Shown here: in pieces, positions 1-7,291 of the stretch | Numbering within the stretch: position 1 is the first letter of the stretch | Layout of the letters: every line of letters starts with the position of its first letter | Assembly: GCA_943356425.1 (NCBI GenBank) | Contig: CALRFE010000007.1 | Coordinates: forward strand, 1 to 17,884 | Reading direction: 5' to 3' | Origin: Candidatus Nomurabacteria bacterium | GTDB lineage: Bacteria; Patescibacteriota; Minisyncoccia; Phycocordibacterales; UBA9973 | Length of the DNA stretch: 17,884 nucleotides | The notes under the pieces: model-generated | What the model was told of the DNA's origin: nothing | Seen by the model: the letters and a program-made list of their open reading frames with translations, nothing else | Database searches by the model: none | Translations under genes and position numbers: made by a program

Positions 1-301
1 TTTCAAAATTTTTCTCATGAATGAAAAAATCAAGGATCTTAGAGAAGGGAATTGATGGCGGAAGCCCTCCTGGGGCATGAGAGTGCATAAATACAGGCAT
101 CGCAAAATCAGGCGCGTATGTTCTGTTTGCAATGAGTCCCGCGAAAAAAGCGATAACGAACAATATGATGGGAATAAAAGTGCTTTTTTTGCCTATTACT
201 GCGTGAACGGTCGGATTTTTTATGATATGGACAATGATGATACCGATGGCAATGATACCGACGATCGCCGAGAGCATTTCAAATATGAGATAGGTGAACA
301 T
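1..301 (-). CDS. Membrane protein of unknown function, N-terminal part, cut by the window edge
   Basis: Reading the minus strand from an ATG at 301 gives 100 codons without a stop to the window edge, so the C-terminus is missing. The protein starts MFTYLIFEML. A first hydrophobic helix lies at about residues 8-27 (rich in Ile, Val and Gly) and a second at about 42-58 (FIPIILFVIAFFAGLIA). A less hydrophobic stretch follows, with an HSH triplet and PGGLPPS. Two alternating helices with a short basic loop are typical of a multi-pass membrane protein, but I do not recognise the family. It diverges from the gene at 480 across a 178-bp spacer. The ATG at 301 is the first Met in frame; an in-frame stop lies about 33 nt upstream. 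No Shine-Dalgarno motif precedes it. An open frame on the plus strand (77-322) is a charged, low-complexity shadow of this gene. Confidence 0.6.
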   Translation of the reverse strand, partial: MFTYLIFEMLSAIVGIIAIGIIIVHIIKNPTVHAVIGKKSTFIPIILFVIAFFAGLIANRTYAPDFAMPVFMHSHAPGGLPPSIPFSKILDFFIHEKNFE

Positions 302-305
302 GTGT

Positions 306-342
306 ATTATAAAAATGATTAATAAAGCTCTCGTTTAGTATA
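306..342 (-). promoter_or_regulatory. Candidate -10 elements for the leftward membrane protein gene
   Basis: On the minus strand there is a TATACT at 342-337 and a TATAAT at 311-306, both upstream of the ATG at 301. TATACT would give a leader of about 30 nt. TATAAT would place the start site at or just past the ATG, so it is less likely to be used. No good -35 hexamer was seen for either. Confidence 0.3.
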
Positions 343-343
343 T

Positions 344-385
344 CAAAAATTGAGTTATCCACTGTTGCACAAGTGTAAATTTTTG
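344..385. repeat. Imperfect inverted repeat in the divergent spacer
   Basis: CAAAAATT (344-351) is complementary to AATTTTTG (378-385), with inner complementary arms CACT (360-363) and AGTG (372-375). The element sits between the leftward gene (ATG 301) and the rightward operon (ATG 480), where an operator could lie. The arms are AT-rich, so chance is a real possibility. A second small inverted repeat, AGTTGC/GCAACT with an 8-nt loop, lies just downstream at about 402-421. Confidence 0.3.
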
Positions 386-462
386 GAGTATACTTGTTTA
401 GCAGTTGCGAAACTATGCAACTAACTCCATTATAAACCACCGCTTGCGCCTTGCCAAGCCGG

Positions 463-468
463 TATAAT
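463..468 (+). promoter_or_regulatory. Consensus -10 box of the B12/RNR operon, leaderless layout
   Basis: A perfect TATAAT ends 11 nt before the ATG at 480, so transcription would begin at about 475-480, at or within a few bases of the start codon. There is no room for a ribosome binding site or a riboswitch between promoter and gene. A clear -35 at 16-18 nt spacing was not found; TTGCGC at 444-449 is too close. Confidence 0.5.
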
Positions 469-479
469 TATCTCTCATT

Positions 480-1025
480 ATGGAAACGTATAAAAAAAAT
501 TGGCTCAAGTATGTTCTCGGATTTATCGTATGTCTTTTGATCCGCCTCATCCCGTTCCGACCGCCGAATATCGAACCGATCCTTGCGACGCAGATGCCAT
601 TTTCTCGTGCATATGGAATGTTTGCCGGATTTTCTTTTGCGTTCGCGAGCATGGTCCTTTTTGATGTTATTAGCGGGAAAGTCGGCATGTGGACATTCAT
701 CACTGCATTCGCATATGGATTTCTAGGGCTTTGGGCCGCACTTTATTTTAAAAATAAAAACAACAATACGTTCGGTTACATACAATTTGCAGTCATGGGT
801 ACTCTTGTTTACGACGCAGTCACCGGGCTTTCGATTGGACCGATTTTTTTCGGGCAGCCATTTATGGAAGCATTGATCGGACAGATTCCATTCACCGCAC
901 TTCATCTCGCAGGCAATATTGGTTTTGCGATGATACTTTCTCCGCTCGTATATCGATTTGTCATTGAGAATAAAAAATTTGAGACCGAATCTATTATTAA
1001 AATTTTTAATCCAAAACAGGTATGA
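480..1025 (+). CDS. ECF-transporter S-component-like membrane protein, candidate cobalamin carrier
   Basis: This 181-residue protein is very hydrophobic, with about five or six membrane helices: near residues 9-24, 45-64, 68-89, 96-117 and 128-155. It ends in a short charged tail. The size, the helix count and the stretch RPPNIEPILATQMPFSRAYG (residues 27-46) resemble small substrate-binding S components of energy-coupling factor vitamin transporters. The substrate is not visible in the sequence. I infer cobalamin because the stop overlaps the ATG of a B12-dependent ribonucleotide reductase (ATGA, 1022-1025) and a cobalamin adenosyltransferase follows. No EcfA ATPase or EcfT gene is in the window, so energising subunits would have to be shared from elsewhere. 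The start at 480 fits a leaderless transcript from TATAAT at 463. The alternative is an unrelated small membrane protein; the S-component call is moderate and the B12 specificity is weaker. Confidence 0.6.
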   Translation: METYKKNWLKYVLGFIVCLLIRLIPFRPPNIEPILATQMPFSRAYGMFAGFSFAFASMVLFDVISGKVGMWTFITAFAYGFLGLWAALYFKNKNNNTFGYIQFAVMGTLVYDAVTGLSIGPIFFGQPFMEALIGQIPFTALHLAGNIGFAMILSPLVYRFVIENKKFETESIIKIFNPKQV

Positions 1026-3304
1026 CAACGCGCGCGTATATAAAGAAATACTTTTCATTACAGCAAATACAAAAACGTGATGGCACGATCGTTCCGTTTG
1101 ATGCAAAACATATTACGCGCGCTATTTTTCGCGCAATGCAGTCAGTACAAGAAGGGGATGAAGAATCTGCTGAAAAAGTAATGCGTACAGTCCTTGACGC
1201 GCTCTTGGTAGTTAAAAAAGAAAAGAAAATAAAAGTATTTATTCCCTCTGTTGAAACGATACAGGATATCGTCGAGAATGAACTTATTGCTTCTGGATAT
1301 TTGCAGACCGCAAAAGCATATATTCTCTATCGAAAAGAACGATCGCTTGTACGAGAAAAAAATGGTTTTGTACCAGAAAAAGTGAAAGAACTCGTACTTG
1401 CAGGCAAGAAATATTTTAGAAATCCACTTGCTGAATTTGTGTATTATCGCACCTATGCAAAATGGGTTCCCGAAGAAGATCGTCGCGAGACATGGATCGA
1501 GACTGTTGATCGCTATATTGATTTTATGCGCGACAATGTCGGTTCTAAACTTACGGAACATGAATACGGAGAAATCCGAGAAACAATTTTAAAACAAGAA
1601 TCCATGCCGTCCATGCGGTTACTTCAATTCGCAGGCAAAGCAGCACGTCGCACGAACGTCTGCGCGTATAATTGTTCTTTTATTGCGCCAAAAACATTTC
1701 AAGATTTTGCTGAGGTCATGTATATCTCGATGTGCGGGACAGGCGTCGGTTGGTCAGTAGAGAGCGAGAACATCCAAGCACTTCCGCAGATCTTAAGGCA
1801 GACAGGAAAAAAATTACCCACACATGTCGTTGCCGATAGTAAAGAAGGCTGGGCAGATGCGTTCTCTTTTGGAATGAAGACCTGGTTCGAAGGACAAGAT
1901 GTTTCATTCGACTATTCTCGCATCCGTCCCGCTGGTTCACGGCTAAAGACAATGGGAGGAAAAAGTTCCGGTCCGGCACCACTTCAGTCATTGCTCGAAT
2001 TTACCCGAGAGCGAATTCTTCGTCGCCAAGGCAGACATCTTTCAAATCTCGATGCGCACGATATCATCTGCAAGATCGGCGAATGTGTTGTTGCGGGTGG
2101 TGTGCGCCGTAGTGCAATGATTTCACTTTCTGATTTAGATGATGAGGCGATCCGTGATTCTAAAAAAGGCCAGTTCTATATTTCAGAAGGGCAGCGCATG
2201 CTCGCAAATAATTCCGCAGTATATGTTGCAAAACCGACAACCGCTGAATTTCTTGACGAATGGATCGCGCTCATGAAAAGCGGTAGTGGTGAACGCGGTA
2301 TCTTTAATCGCGGAGGGCTTGTCGGTACATTGCCAAAGCGCAGACTCGATCAATGGAAGGGCGGTATTTATCCGTCGTGGGGCACCAATCCCTGCGGAGA
2401 GATCATCTTGCAATCGAAACAATTTTGTAATCTCTCTGAAGTCGTTGCGCGTGCCGATGATACCGAAGAAACATTACTGCAAAAAATCCGCGTCGCAACT
2501 ATTTTGGGCACGTATCAATCATCACTCACGTATTTTCCGTATCTCTCAAAAGAATGGAAAAAGAATTGTGAACAGGAACGATTGCTCGGCGTCTCGATCA
2601 CTGGACAGTGGGATTCTGAAAAAGTGCGCGATCCGAATATTTTAGAAAAAATGAAAGCGCTCGCGATCGACGTGAACAAGAAATACGCGAAACGTTTCGG
2701 TATCCCTGCCGCTACATGTATCACCTGTGTTAAACCATCAGGCACTGTTTCGCAGACGGTCGATTGTGCGAGTGGTATGCATCCGCGCCATGCGCCGTAC
2801 TATATTCGCCGTGTCCGCATTTCTGCAACTGATGCGCTCTTTAAGATGTTGAAAGACCAAGGGGTGCCGTATTATCCAGAAGTTGGTCAAACAAAAGAGA
2901 CGGCAAGCACGTATGTGCTTGAGTTTCCCGTCAAAGCGCCTGATGGAGCGATCTGCAAAGATGATATCGATGCGATCGCGCAATTAGAACATTGGAAGAT
3001 CGTCAAGAAACATTTTACTGAACACAATCCATCGGTGACGGTCTCTGTTGGTGAAGATGAATGGCTCAAAGTTGCGCATTGGGTCTATGAAAATTGGGAC
3101 ATTGTCGGAGGTCTCTCGTTTTTGCCGAGATCAAATCATGTGTACCAGCTCGCACCGTACGAGACCATAACGCGCGAAAAATATGAAGAAATGAAAAAAC
3201 GTCTAGGCACATTGGATTTTTCAAAGATCGTTACGTATGAGCGGGAAGACGAAACAGAAGTAAAGCGCGAACTCGCCTGTGTTGCGGGTCTCTGCGAAAT
3301 ATAA
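1022..3304 (+). CDS. nrdJ: Adenosylcobalamin-dependent (class II) ribonucleotide reductase
   Basis: This 760-residue enzyme reduces ribonucleotides to deoxyribonucleotides in the cytoplasm, using a thiyl radical generated from adenosylcobalamin. An ATP-cone-like regulatory domain occupies about residues 13-105 (QKRDGTIVPFDAKHITRAIF). The catalytic barrel follows, with NVCAYNCSF (C214 and C218, one being the expected partner of the active-site disulfide), GTGVGWSVE and the radical site NPCGEI with N456, C458 and E460. A second Cys at 469 lies exactly 11 residues after C458, the same spacing as C408/C419 in the Lactobacillus leichmannii triphosphate reductase. A loop VKPSGTVSQTVDCASGMHPR follows. 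The C-terminus ends in C753 and C758, the C-x4-C tail pair that re-reduces the active site. No class I NrdB or class III activase is nearby. The start overlaps the previous stop by 4 nt, and the adenosyltransferase begins 5 nt after its stop. The ATP cone is an addition relative to the L. leichmannii enzyme. Confidence 0.93.
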   Translation: MTTRAYIKKYFSLQQIQKRDGTIVPFDAKHITRAIFRAMQSVQEGDEESAEKVMRTVLDALLVVKKEKKIKVFIPSVETIQDIVENELIASGYLQTAKAYILYRKERSLVREKNGFVPEKVKELVLAGKKYFRNPLAEFVYYRTYAKWVPEEDRRETWIETVDRYIDFMRDNVGSKLTEHEYGEIRETILKQESMPSMRLLQFAGKAARRTNVCAYNCSFIAPKTFQDFAEVMYISMCGTGVGWSVESENIQALPQILRQTGKKLPTHVVADSKEGWADAFSFGMKTWFEGQDVSFDYSRIRPAGSRLKTMGGKSSGPAPLQSLLEFTRERILRRQGRHLSNLDAHDIICKIGECVVAGGVRRSAMISLSDLDDEAIRDSKKGQFYISEGQRMLANNSAVYVAKPTTAEFLDEWIALMKSGSGERGIFNRGGLVGTLPKRRLDQWKGGIYPSWGTNPCGEIILQSKQFCNLSEVVARADDTEETLLQKIRVATILGTYQSSLTYFPYLSKEWKKNCEQERLLGVSITGQWDSEKVRDPNILEKMKALAIDVNKKYAKRFGIPAATCITCVKPSGTVSQTVDCASGMHPRHAPYYIRRVRISATDALFKMLKDQGVPYYPEVGQTKETASTYVLEFPVKAPDGAICKDDIDAIAQLEHWKIVKKHFTEHNPSVTVSVGEDEWLKVAHWVYENWDIVGGLSFLPRSNHVYQLAPYETITREKYEEMKKRLGTLDFSKIVTYEREDETEVKRELACVAGLCEI

Positions 3305-3309
3305 ATAGT

Positions 3310-3879
3310 ATGTTGTACACAAAAAAAGGAGACAATGGAACAACAAAACTGTTTGACTGCCAGGAAGGACAGCGTGTGAGCAAGGGAGCTCTTGTTTTTG
3401 AAGCGCTTGGTACGCTCGATGAGCTCAACTGTTCCATCGGATATGCAAAAACACTCGCCCACACAACAGAAGATGTCGCCTATATCGGCGGTGCAAAGAT
3501 CTCATACCCAGAAATTCTTGAGATCTTCCAACAGAACTTATTTTCTGTCCAAGGAGAGCTCGCCGGTGGGGAGGTGCGAATAGCGATGAAGCATGTTGCA
3601 TTTCTTGAGAGGGTGATCGATGAGATCGATACATTATTACCGCCGATCAGATCATTCATTATTCCGGGTGGCGGAACATGTGGTGCCTACTTGGATGTTA
3701 CGCGGACGATCGCACGGCGCGCTGAACGCCTCATCGTCATGGTCCGTGATAGAGGCGAGCGCGCGATACAAGATGAGAGCATCCAGTTCTTGAATCGGCT
3801 CTCGAGTGCGCTTTATGCCATGGCACGTTTTGCAAATTATCAGGAAGGGTATTCTGAGCAAAAACCTCTGTATAACTAG
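3310..3879 (+). CDS. Cob(I)alamin adenosyltransferase, PduO/MMAB type
   Basis: This 189-residue enzyme transfers the adenosyl group of ATP to cob(I)alamin, making the cofactor used by the reductase encoded 5 nt upstream. The N-terminal ATP-binding signature YTKKGDNGTTKLF (residues 3-15) is intact. EALGTLDELN holds the conserved Asp (D37) that pairs with an Arg in the family. RTIARRAER (132-140) carries the catalytic and ATP-contacting arginines. The last motif reads LNRLSSALYAMAR (161-173); most members have Asp where this protein has the second Ser, a small departure worth noting. Length fits the family. There is no Shine-Dalgarno before the ATG (upstream bases are AAATATAAATAGT), so expression probably depends on the operon. 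This pairing supports a local salvage route for B12 precursors rather than full B12 synthesis. Confidence 0.9.
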   Translation: MLYTKKGDNGTTKLFDCQEGQRVSKGALVFEALGTLDELNCSIGYAKTLAHTTEDVAYIGGAKISYPEILEIFQQNLFSVQGELAGGEVRIAMKHVAFLERVIDEIDTLLPPIRSFIIPGGGTCGAYLDVTRTIARRAERLIVMVRDRGERAIQDESIQFLNRLSSALYAMARFANYQEGYSEQKPLYN

Positions 3880-3908
3880 TTGCATTTTATCGAAACTTGT
3901 CGCATACT
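3880..3908 (+). promoter_or_regulatory. Promoter of the ArsR-type regulator, leaderless layout
   Basis: TTGCAT (3880-3885), a 17-nt spacer and CATACT (3903-3908) form a good sigma70-type pair. The ATG at 3917 lies 8 nt after the -10, at or within about two bases of the predicted start site. This supports the 3917 start over an upstream in-frame ATG at 3806 that lies inside the preceding gene. Confidence 0.55.
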
Positions 3909-3916
3909 CTGACGAG

Positions 3917-4237
3917 ATGAAAACTGTCACTAAAATCAAACAACCGCTTCCGCGTGTCGCATATGAGCGGAATGCCGAGACCTACAAAATACTCGCAAAC
4001 CCGAAACGTCTCGAGATCTTGAATCTGCTCCGAGAACAGGAAATGTCCGTTGAAGATCTTGTTAAGACACTCGGTGTCGCAAAAGCGAACGTATCACAAC
4101 ATCTCGCGCTTCTTCGCCATGCAAAACTGGTCACCGTGCACCGTATCGGACTGAATGGCTACTACAACATCATTGATCCTCGCATCGTTGAACCGTGCCG
4201 TATCTTACACGAGCTCTCCCTCTCAAAGAAACGCTAA
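3917..4237 (+). CDS. ArsR-family winged-helix transcriptional regulator
   Basis: This 106-residue protein is about the usual length for a single-domain ArsR/SmtB repressor. Residues 20-95 carry the fold: YKILANPKRLEILNLLREQE (helices 1-2), MSVEDLVKTLGV, then the recognition helix KANVSQHLALLRHAKLVTVH, and a wing at RIGLNGYYNI. The Cys pair of the metal-sensing ELCVCDL motif is absent: the matching stretch is MSVEDLVKTL and the only Cys is near the C-terminus (EPCRIL). It is therefore probably not an arsenic or metal sensor of the classic type; its signal is unknown. It lies between the B12/RNR operon and the pilus operon and has its own promoter. It could regulate either neighbour or itself, but no repeat clearly serving as its operator was seen. 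The 3917 start is chosen from the promoter position. Confidence 0.82.
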   Translation: MKTVTKIKQPLPRVAYERNAETYKILANPKRLEILNLLREQEMSVEDLVKTLGVAKANVSQHLALLRHAKLVTVHRIGLNGYYNIIDPRIVEPCRILHELSLSKKR

Positions 4238-4296
4238 TTCATCGCTTGTAGTTCCTTTTGCGCAGACGATATCTCGTTATTCTTTTTGAATTTTGG

Positions 4297-4302
4297 TATA
4301 CT
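4297..4302 (+). promoter_or_regulatory. -10 box for pilB, leaderless layout
   Basis: TATACT ends 11 nt before the ATG at 4314. An in-frame TTG at 4293 would lie upstream of the transcript start, so it is rejected as the start codon. No convincing -35 was found at 16-18 nt spacing. This is probably the main promoter of the pilus cluster. Confidence 0.5.
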
Positions 4303-4313
4303 TACAACAAGAT

Positions 4314-6068
4314 ATGCAACTACAAAATGATCGGCTCCGCACATTTTTGCTCGATTCTGGTCTTGTCAAAGAAGAGGATCTTGTAAAAGCGCTCAAAGAA
4401 GCAGAAGAACGAAAGATCCCACTTCGTGATGTTTTGATCGCGTCACAAAAAATTACCGAAGAAGGTATTCGACGCGTCGAGGCATATGCGCAGAACATAC
4501 CGTTCATTTCTCTTAAAGATGAAAAAATCGCACCAGAGATATTGTCATTGATCCCAGAACCGATCGCGCGCAATCATAATATCGTCGCGTACAATAAGAA
4601 GGGGAATGAGCTCGAGATCGCCATGCTCGACGTGAACGATCTTCCCGTCATCGATTTCATTAAGAAAAAAGTCGGACTCAAGATCCTCCCACGCTTGACC
4701 GATGTCGCTTCGATCAAAATAGTCCTCACGCAGTACAAAAAAAGCCTTCAGGCTGATTTTGATGCGATCCTGAAAAATGAGGCGAAAAGTATCTCGCTCG
4801 TGACCGAAGGTGTCCCTACGGAAGCGATGGGCGAGAAGGAGCTGAAGAAAATGGCTGAAGATCTGCCGATCGTCAAAGTTGTCGATACGCTCGTTTCCCA
4901 TGCCATATTACAGAACGCATCAGATATCCACATCGAGCCCGAAGAAGAGTCGCTCATCGTCCGATATCGTATCGATGGTATTTTGCATGATGCGATGACG
5001 TTCCCAAAAGAGGCGACTCCGGGAATCATCGCGCGCATCAAAGTGCTCTCGAACTTGAAATTGGACGAGAAGCGTCTACCACAAGATGGCCGTTTCAAGA
5101 TCATTGACAATGATCAACGTGTTTCGTTCCGTGTGTCGACACTTCCGACCTATTTTGGCGAGAAGATCGTCATCCGTATCTTGAAGGAGAGCACGAAAGG
5201 TTTTACACTCGAAAAACTCGGCTTCCATGGAACTGCACTCGATTGTCTTCATGACGGCATGCATCAGCGCGAGGGGATGTTGCTCGCTGCCGGTCCGACC
5301 GGTTCCGGAAAGACGACGACGCTCTACACAATGCTTGATATTTTAAATACGCCCGATGTGAATATTTCGACAGTCGAAGATCCGATCGAATACCAGATGC
5401 CGCGCATCAATCAGACACAAGTAAAACCTGAAATCGGTATGACATTTCCGAATGCGCTCCGGTCACTGCTCCGTCAAGACCCCGACATCTTGATGGTGGG
5501 AGAGATCCGTGATGGAGAAACTGCCTCACTCGCAGTCAATGCATCACTTACCGGACACCTCGTGCTCTCGACGATCCACACCAATTCTGCTGCCGGTGCA
5601 ATTCCGCGTCTGATCGATATGGGCGTTGAGCCGTTCTTGATCGTCTCAACACTCAAGGTCATCATCGCCCAGCGCTTGGTCCGAAAACTCACCGAAACGA
5701 AAGAACAATATTTTCTTTCAGAAGCAGAACACGATGCGCTTGCAAAGATCATTGATCTTGATCGCATGCTCGATATTTTGAAAAAAGAAAAGGTTGTTCC
5801 CGAAGATGCTCGTTGGGACACGATACCTTTTTATAAGCCACAAAAGAGCGAGGAAAGCGAAGACGGGTATCACGGTCGTATCGGAATACATGAGGTGCTC
5901 AAAGTGACTTCTCCGATCAAGGAGATCATCTTGAAGGGCGGCACCGCTGATGCGGTCGAAAAGCAAGCAAAGAGCGAAGGTATGATGACGATGCTCGAAG
6001 ACGGGCTCTTTTTTGCCGCGCAAGGCATAACGACAACAGAAGAAGTGTTACGTGTCGTATCGGAATAA
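4314..6068 (+). CDS. pilB: Type IV pilus extension ATPase PilB (GspE family)
   Basis: This 584-residue cytoplasmic hexameric ATPase powers pilus extension by driving rotation of PilC. An N-terminal MshEN/T2SSE_N-like region (about 1-150: LLDSGLVKEEDLVKALKEAE, IPFISL) is followed by the ATPase core. ASDIHIEPEEESLIVRYRID is the N2 start. Walker A is GPTGSGKTTTLY, the Asp box contains STVEDPIEYQMP, Walker B is DPDILMVGEIRD, and the His box is TGHLVLSTIHTN. The region before GRIGIHEVL, where most PilB/GspE proteins carry a four-cysteine zinc knuckle, has no cysteine here and is replaced by a charged segment of about 70 residues. The protein has one Cys in all. The next gene, pilC, starts 11 nt after the stop. 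No retraction ATPase PilT is in the window. Confidence 0.95.
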   Translation: MQLQNDRLRTFLLDSGLVKEEDLVKALKEAEERKIPLRDVLIASQKITEEGIRRVEAYAQNIPFISLKDEKIAPEILSLIPEPIARNHNIVAYNKKGNELEIAMLDVNDLPVIDFIKKKVGLKILPRLTDVASIKIVLTQYKKSLQADFDAILKNEAKSISLVTEGVPTEAMGEKELKKMAEDLPIVKVVDTLVSHAILQNASDIHIEPEEESLIVRYRIDGILHDAMTFPKEATPGIIARIKVLSNLKLDEKRLPQDGRFKIIDNDQRVSFRVSTLPTYFGEKIVIRILKESTKGFTLEKLGFHGTALDCLHDGMHQREGMLLAAGPTGSGKTTTLYTMLDILNTPDVNISTVEDPIEYQMPRINQTQVKPEIGMTFPNALRSLLRQDPDILMVGEIRDGETASLAVNASLTGHLVLSTIHTNSAAGAIPRLIDMGVEPFLIVSTLKVIIAQRLVRKLTETKEQYFLSEAEHDALAKIIDLDRMLDILKKEKVVPEDARWDTIPFYKPQKSEESEDGYHGRIGIHEVLKVTSPIKEIILKGGTADAVEKQAKSEGMMTMLEDGLFFAAQGITTTEEVLRVVSE

Positions 6069-6079
6069 TTTTTTAATAT

Positions 6080-7291
6080 ATGAAATTCAATTATAAAGCG
6101 CAGACAAAGGAAGGAACGTTTGCCGAAGGAGTCATCGAAGCTGATGATGTCTTTTCTGGCGCGAAATTGGTCCGCGACATGGGGATGACGCCGTTCTCAG
6201 TGAAACCGGACAAAGAGAAAAAACAATTTTCATTTTCACTGCCATTTCTTAACCGCATCTCACTTCATGAGAAGATCATCTTTACAAAAAATCTTTCGGG
6301 AATGCTGAAAGCGGGGCTTCCGCTCGCTCGTGCGCTCGAAGTCCTTCATAAGCAGACAAAAAAGGATGCGCTCCAAAAAGTGCTCGAGGGCCTCATGAGA
6401 GATATCGACAATGGAGGCACGCTCTCTGGCGGAATGAAAAAATACCCGAAAGTATTTTCAAGCTTATTTGTGTCGATGATCAACGCAGGAGAAGAATCAG
6501 GCAATGTTCCCGGATCGCTCCAAGAAGTCGGAATCCATCTCGATAAGATCTATACGCTCAATCGAAAAATAAAAGGGGCGATGATGTATCCGGCGATTGT
6601 TTTTATCGCGATTATTCTTATCGCTATTTTGATGCTCGTATTCGTCGTTCCGACGTTGACGCAGACATTCGTGGAGCTCAATGTGCCATTGCCAGCCTCA
6701 ACACGGTTCGTCATTTTTATCAGTGATCTGTTTGCGCATCACCCGATCATTATCTTCTCCCTCTTCTTTATTTTTGTCGGTGCTATCACCTTTGCAGCAC
6801 GGATCCCTTCAGTAAAAAGAATTGCCGATCGTGTCATCGTGCGCATTCCCGTCGTGGGAATTTTAATAAAAGAAGTCAATACGGCCCGCACGGCTCGGAC
6901 ACTCGCATCACTCCTGACATCCGGCGTCGACGTTGCTCGTGCGCTCTCGATCACCAAAGATGTCCTGCAAAACGGGGAATATAAGAAAGTTCTCCAATCG
7001 ACGATCGAGCTGATACAAAAGGGCGAACCACTTTCTAAATCATTCAAAGAACGCGCCGATCTATATCCGATCATGATGAGTGAGATGATGGAGGTGGGGG
7101 AAGAGACCGGGAACATTACCAAGATGCTCATGGATGTCGCTTCTTTTTATGAAGAAGAAGTCGATGCGAAGACAAAGGATCTCTCGACGATCATTGAACC
7201 AGTGCTCGTGGTCTTTATCGGTGTCGCCGTCGGGTTCTTTGCGATCTCGATGATCTCGCCGATGTATTCATTGATGGGAAGCATAAATTGA
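6080..7291 (+). CDS. pilC: Type IV pilus inner-membrane platform protein PilC (GspF family)
   Basis: This 403-residue polytopic protein forms the platform on which PilB acts. It has the two repeated GspF cytoplasmic domains: the first at about 65-185 (KIIFTKNLSGMLKAGLPLAR, INAGEESGNVPGSL), the second at about 265-370 (TARTLASLLTSGVDVARAL, EVGEETGNITKML). Membrane helices lie near 168-190, 216-238 and 373-395. An N-terminal segment, FNYKAQTKEGTFAEGVIEAD, is the usual PilC opening. Length is typical. Its TGA stop overlaps the ATG of the next gene (TGATG at 7289-7293), which suggests translational coupling. No Shine-Dalgarno precedes the start; the upstream bases are AT-rich (TTTTTTAATAT). Confidence 0.95.
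   Translation: MKFNYKAQTKEGTFAEGVIEADDVFSGAKLVRDMGMTPFSVKPDKEKKQFSFSLPFLNRISLHEKIIFTKNLSGMLKAGLPLARALEVLHKQTKKDALQKVLEGLMRDIDNGGTLSGGMKKYPKVFSSLFVSMINAGEESGNVPGSLQEVGIHLDKIYTLNRKIKGAMMYPAIVFIAIILIAILMLVFVVPTLTQTFVELNVPLPASTRFVIFISDLFAHHPIIIFSLFFIFVGAITFAARIPSVKRIADRVIVRIPVVGILIKEVNTARTARTLASLLTSGVDVARALSITKDVLQNGEYKKVLQSTIELIQKGEPLSKSFKERADLYPIMMSEMMEVGEETGNITKMLMDVASFYEEEVDAKTKDLSTIIEPVLVVFIGVAVGFFAISMISPMYSLMGSIN

Noticed and set aside
77..322. Plus-strand open frame of 81 codons
   Set aside because: Charged, low-complexity and antisense to a frame with two convincing membrane helices on the minus strand; it has no promoter or start context.
355..363. TTATCCACT resembling a DnaA box
   Set aside because: A single 8-of-9 match with no cluster, no dnaA/dnaN neighbours and no AT-rich unwinding region; no evidence of an origin.
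302..479. Possible cobalamin riboswitch before the B12-related operon
   Set aside because: The spacer is only 178 bp, no full B12-box was found (only a short CCACTG), and the consensus -10 box sits 11 nt from the ATG, leaving no leader RNA.
3806..3916. N-terminal extension of the ArsR-type regulator to an upstream ATG
   Set aside because: The extension lies inside the adenosyltransferase gene in another frame, and the promoter at 3880-3908 lies downstream of that ATG.
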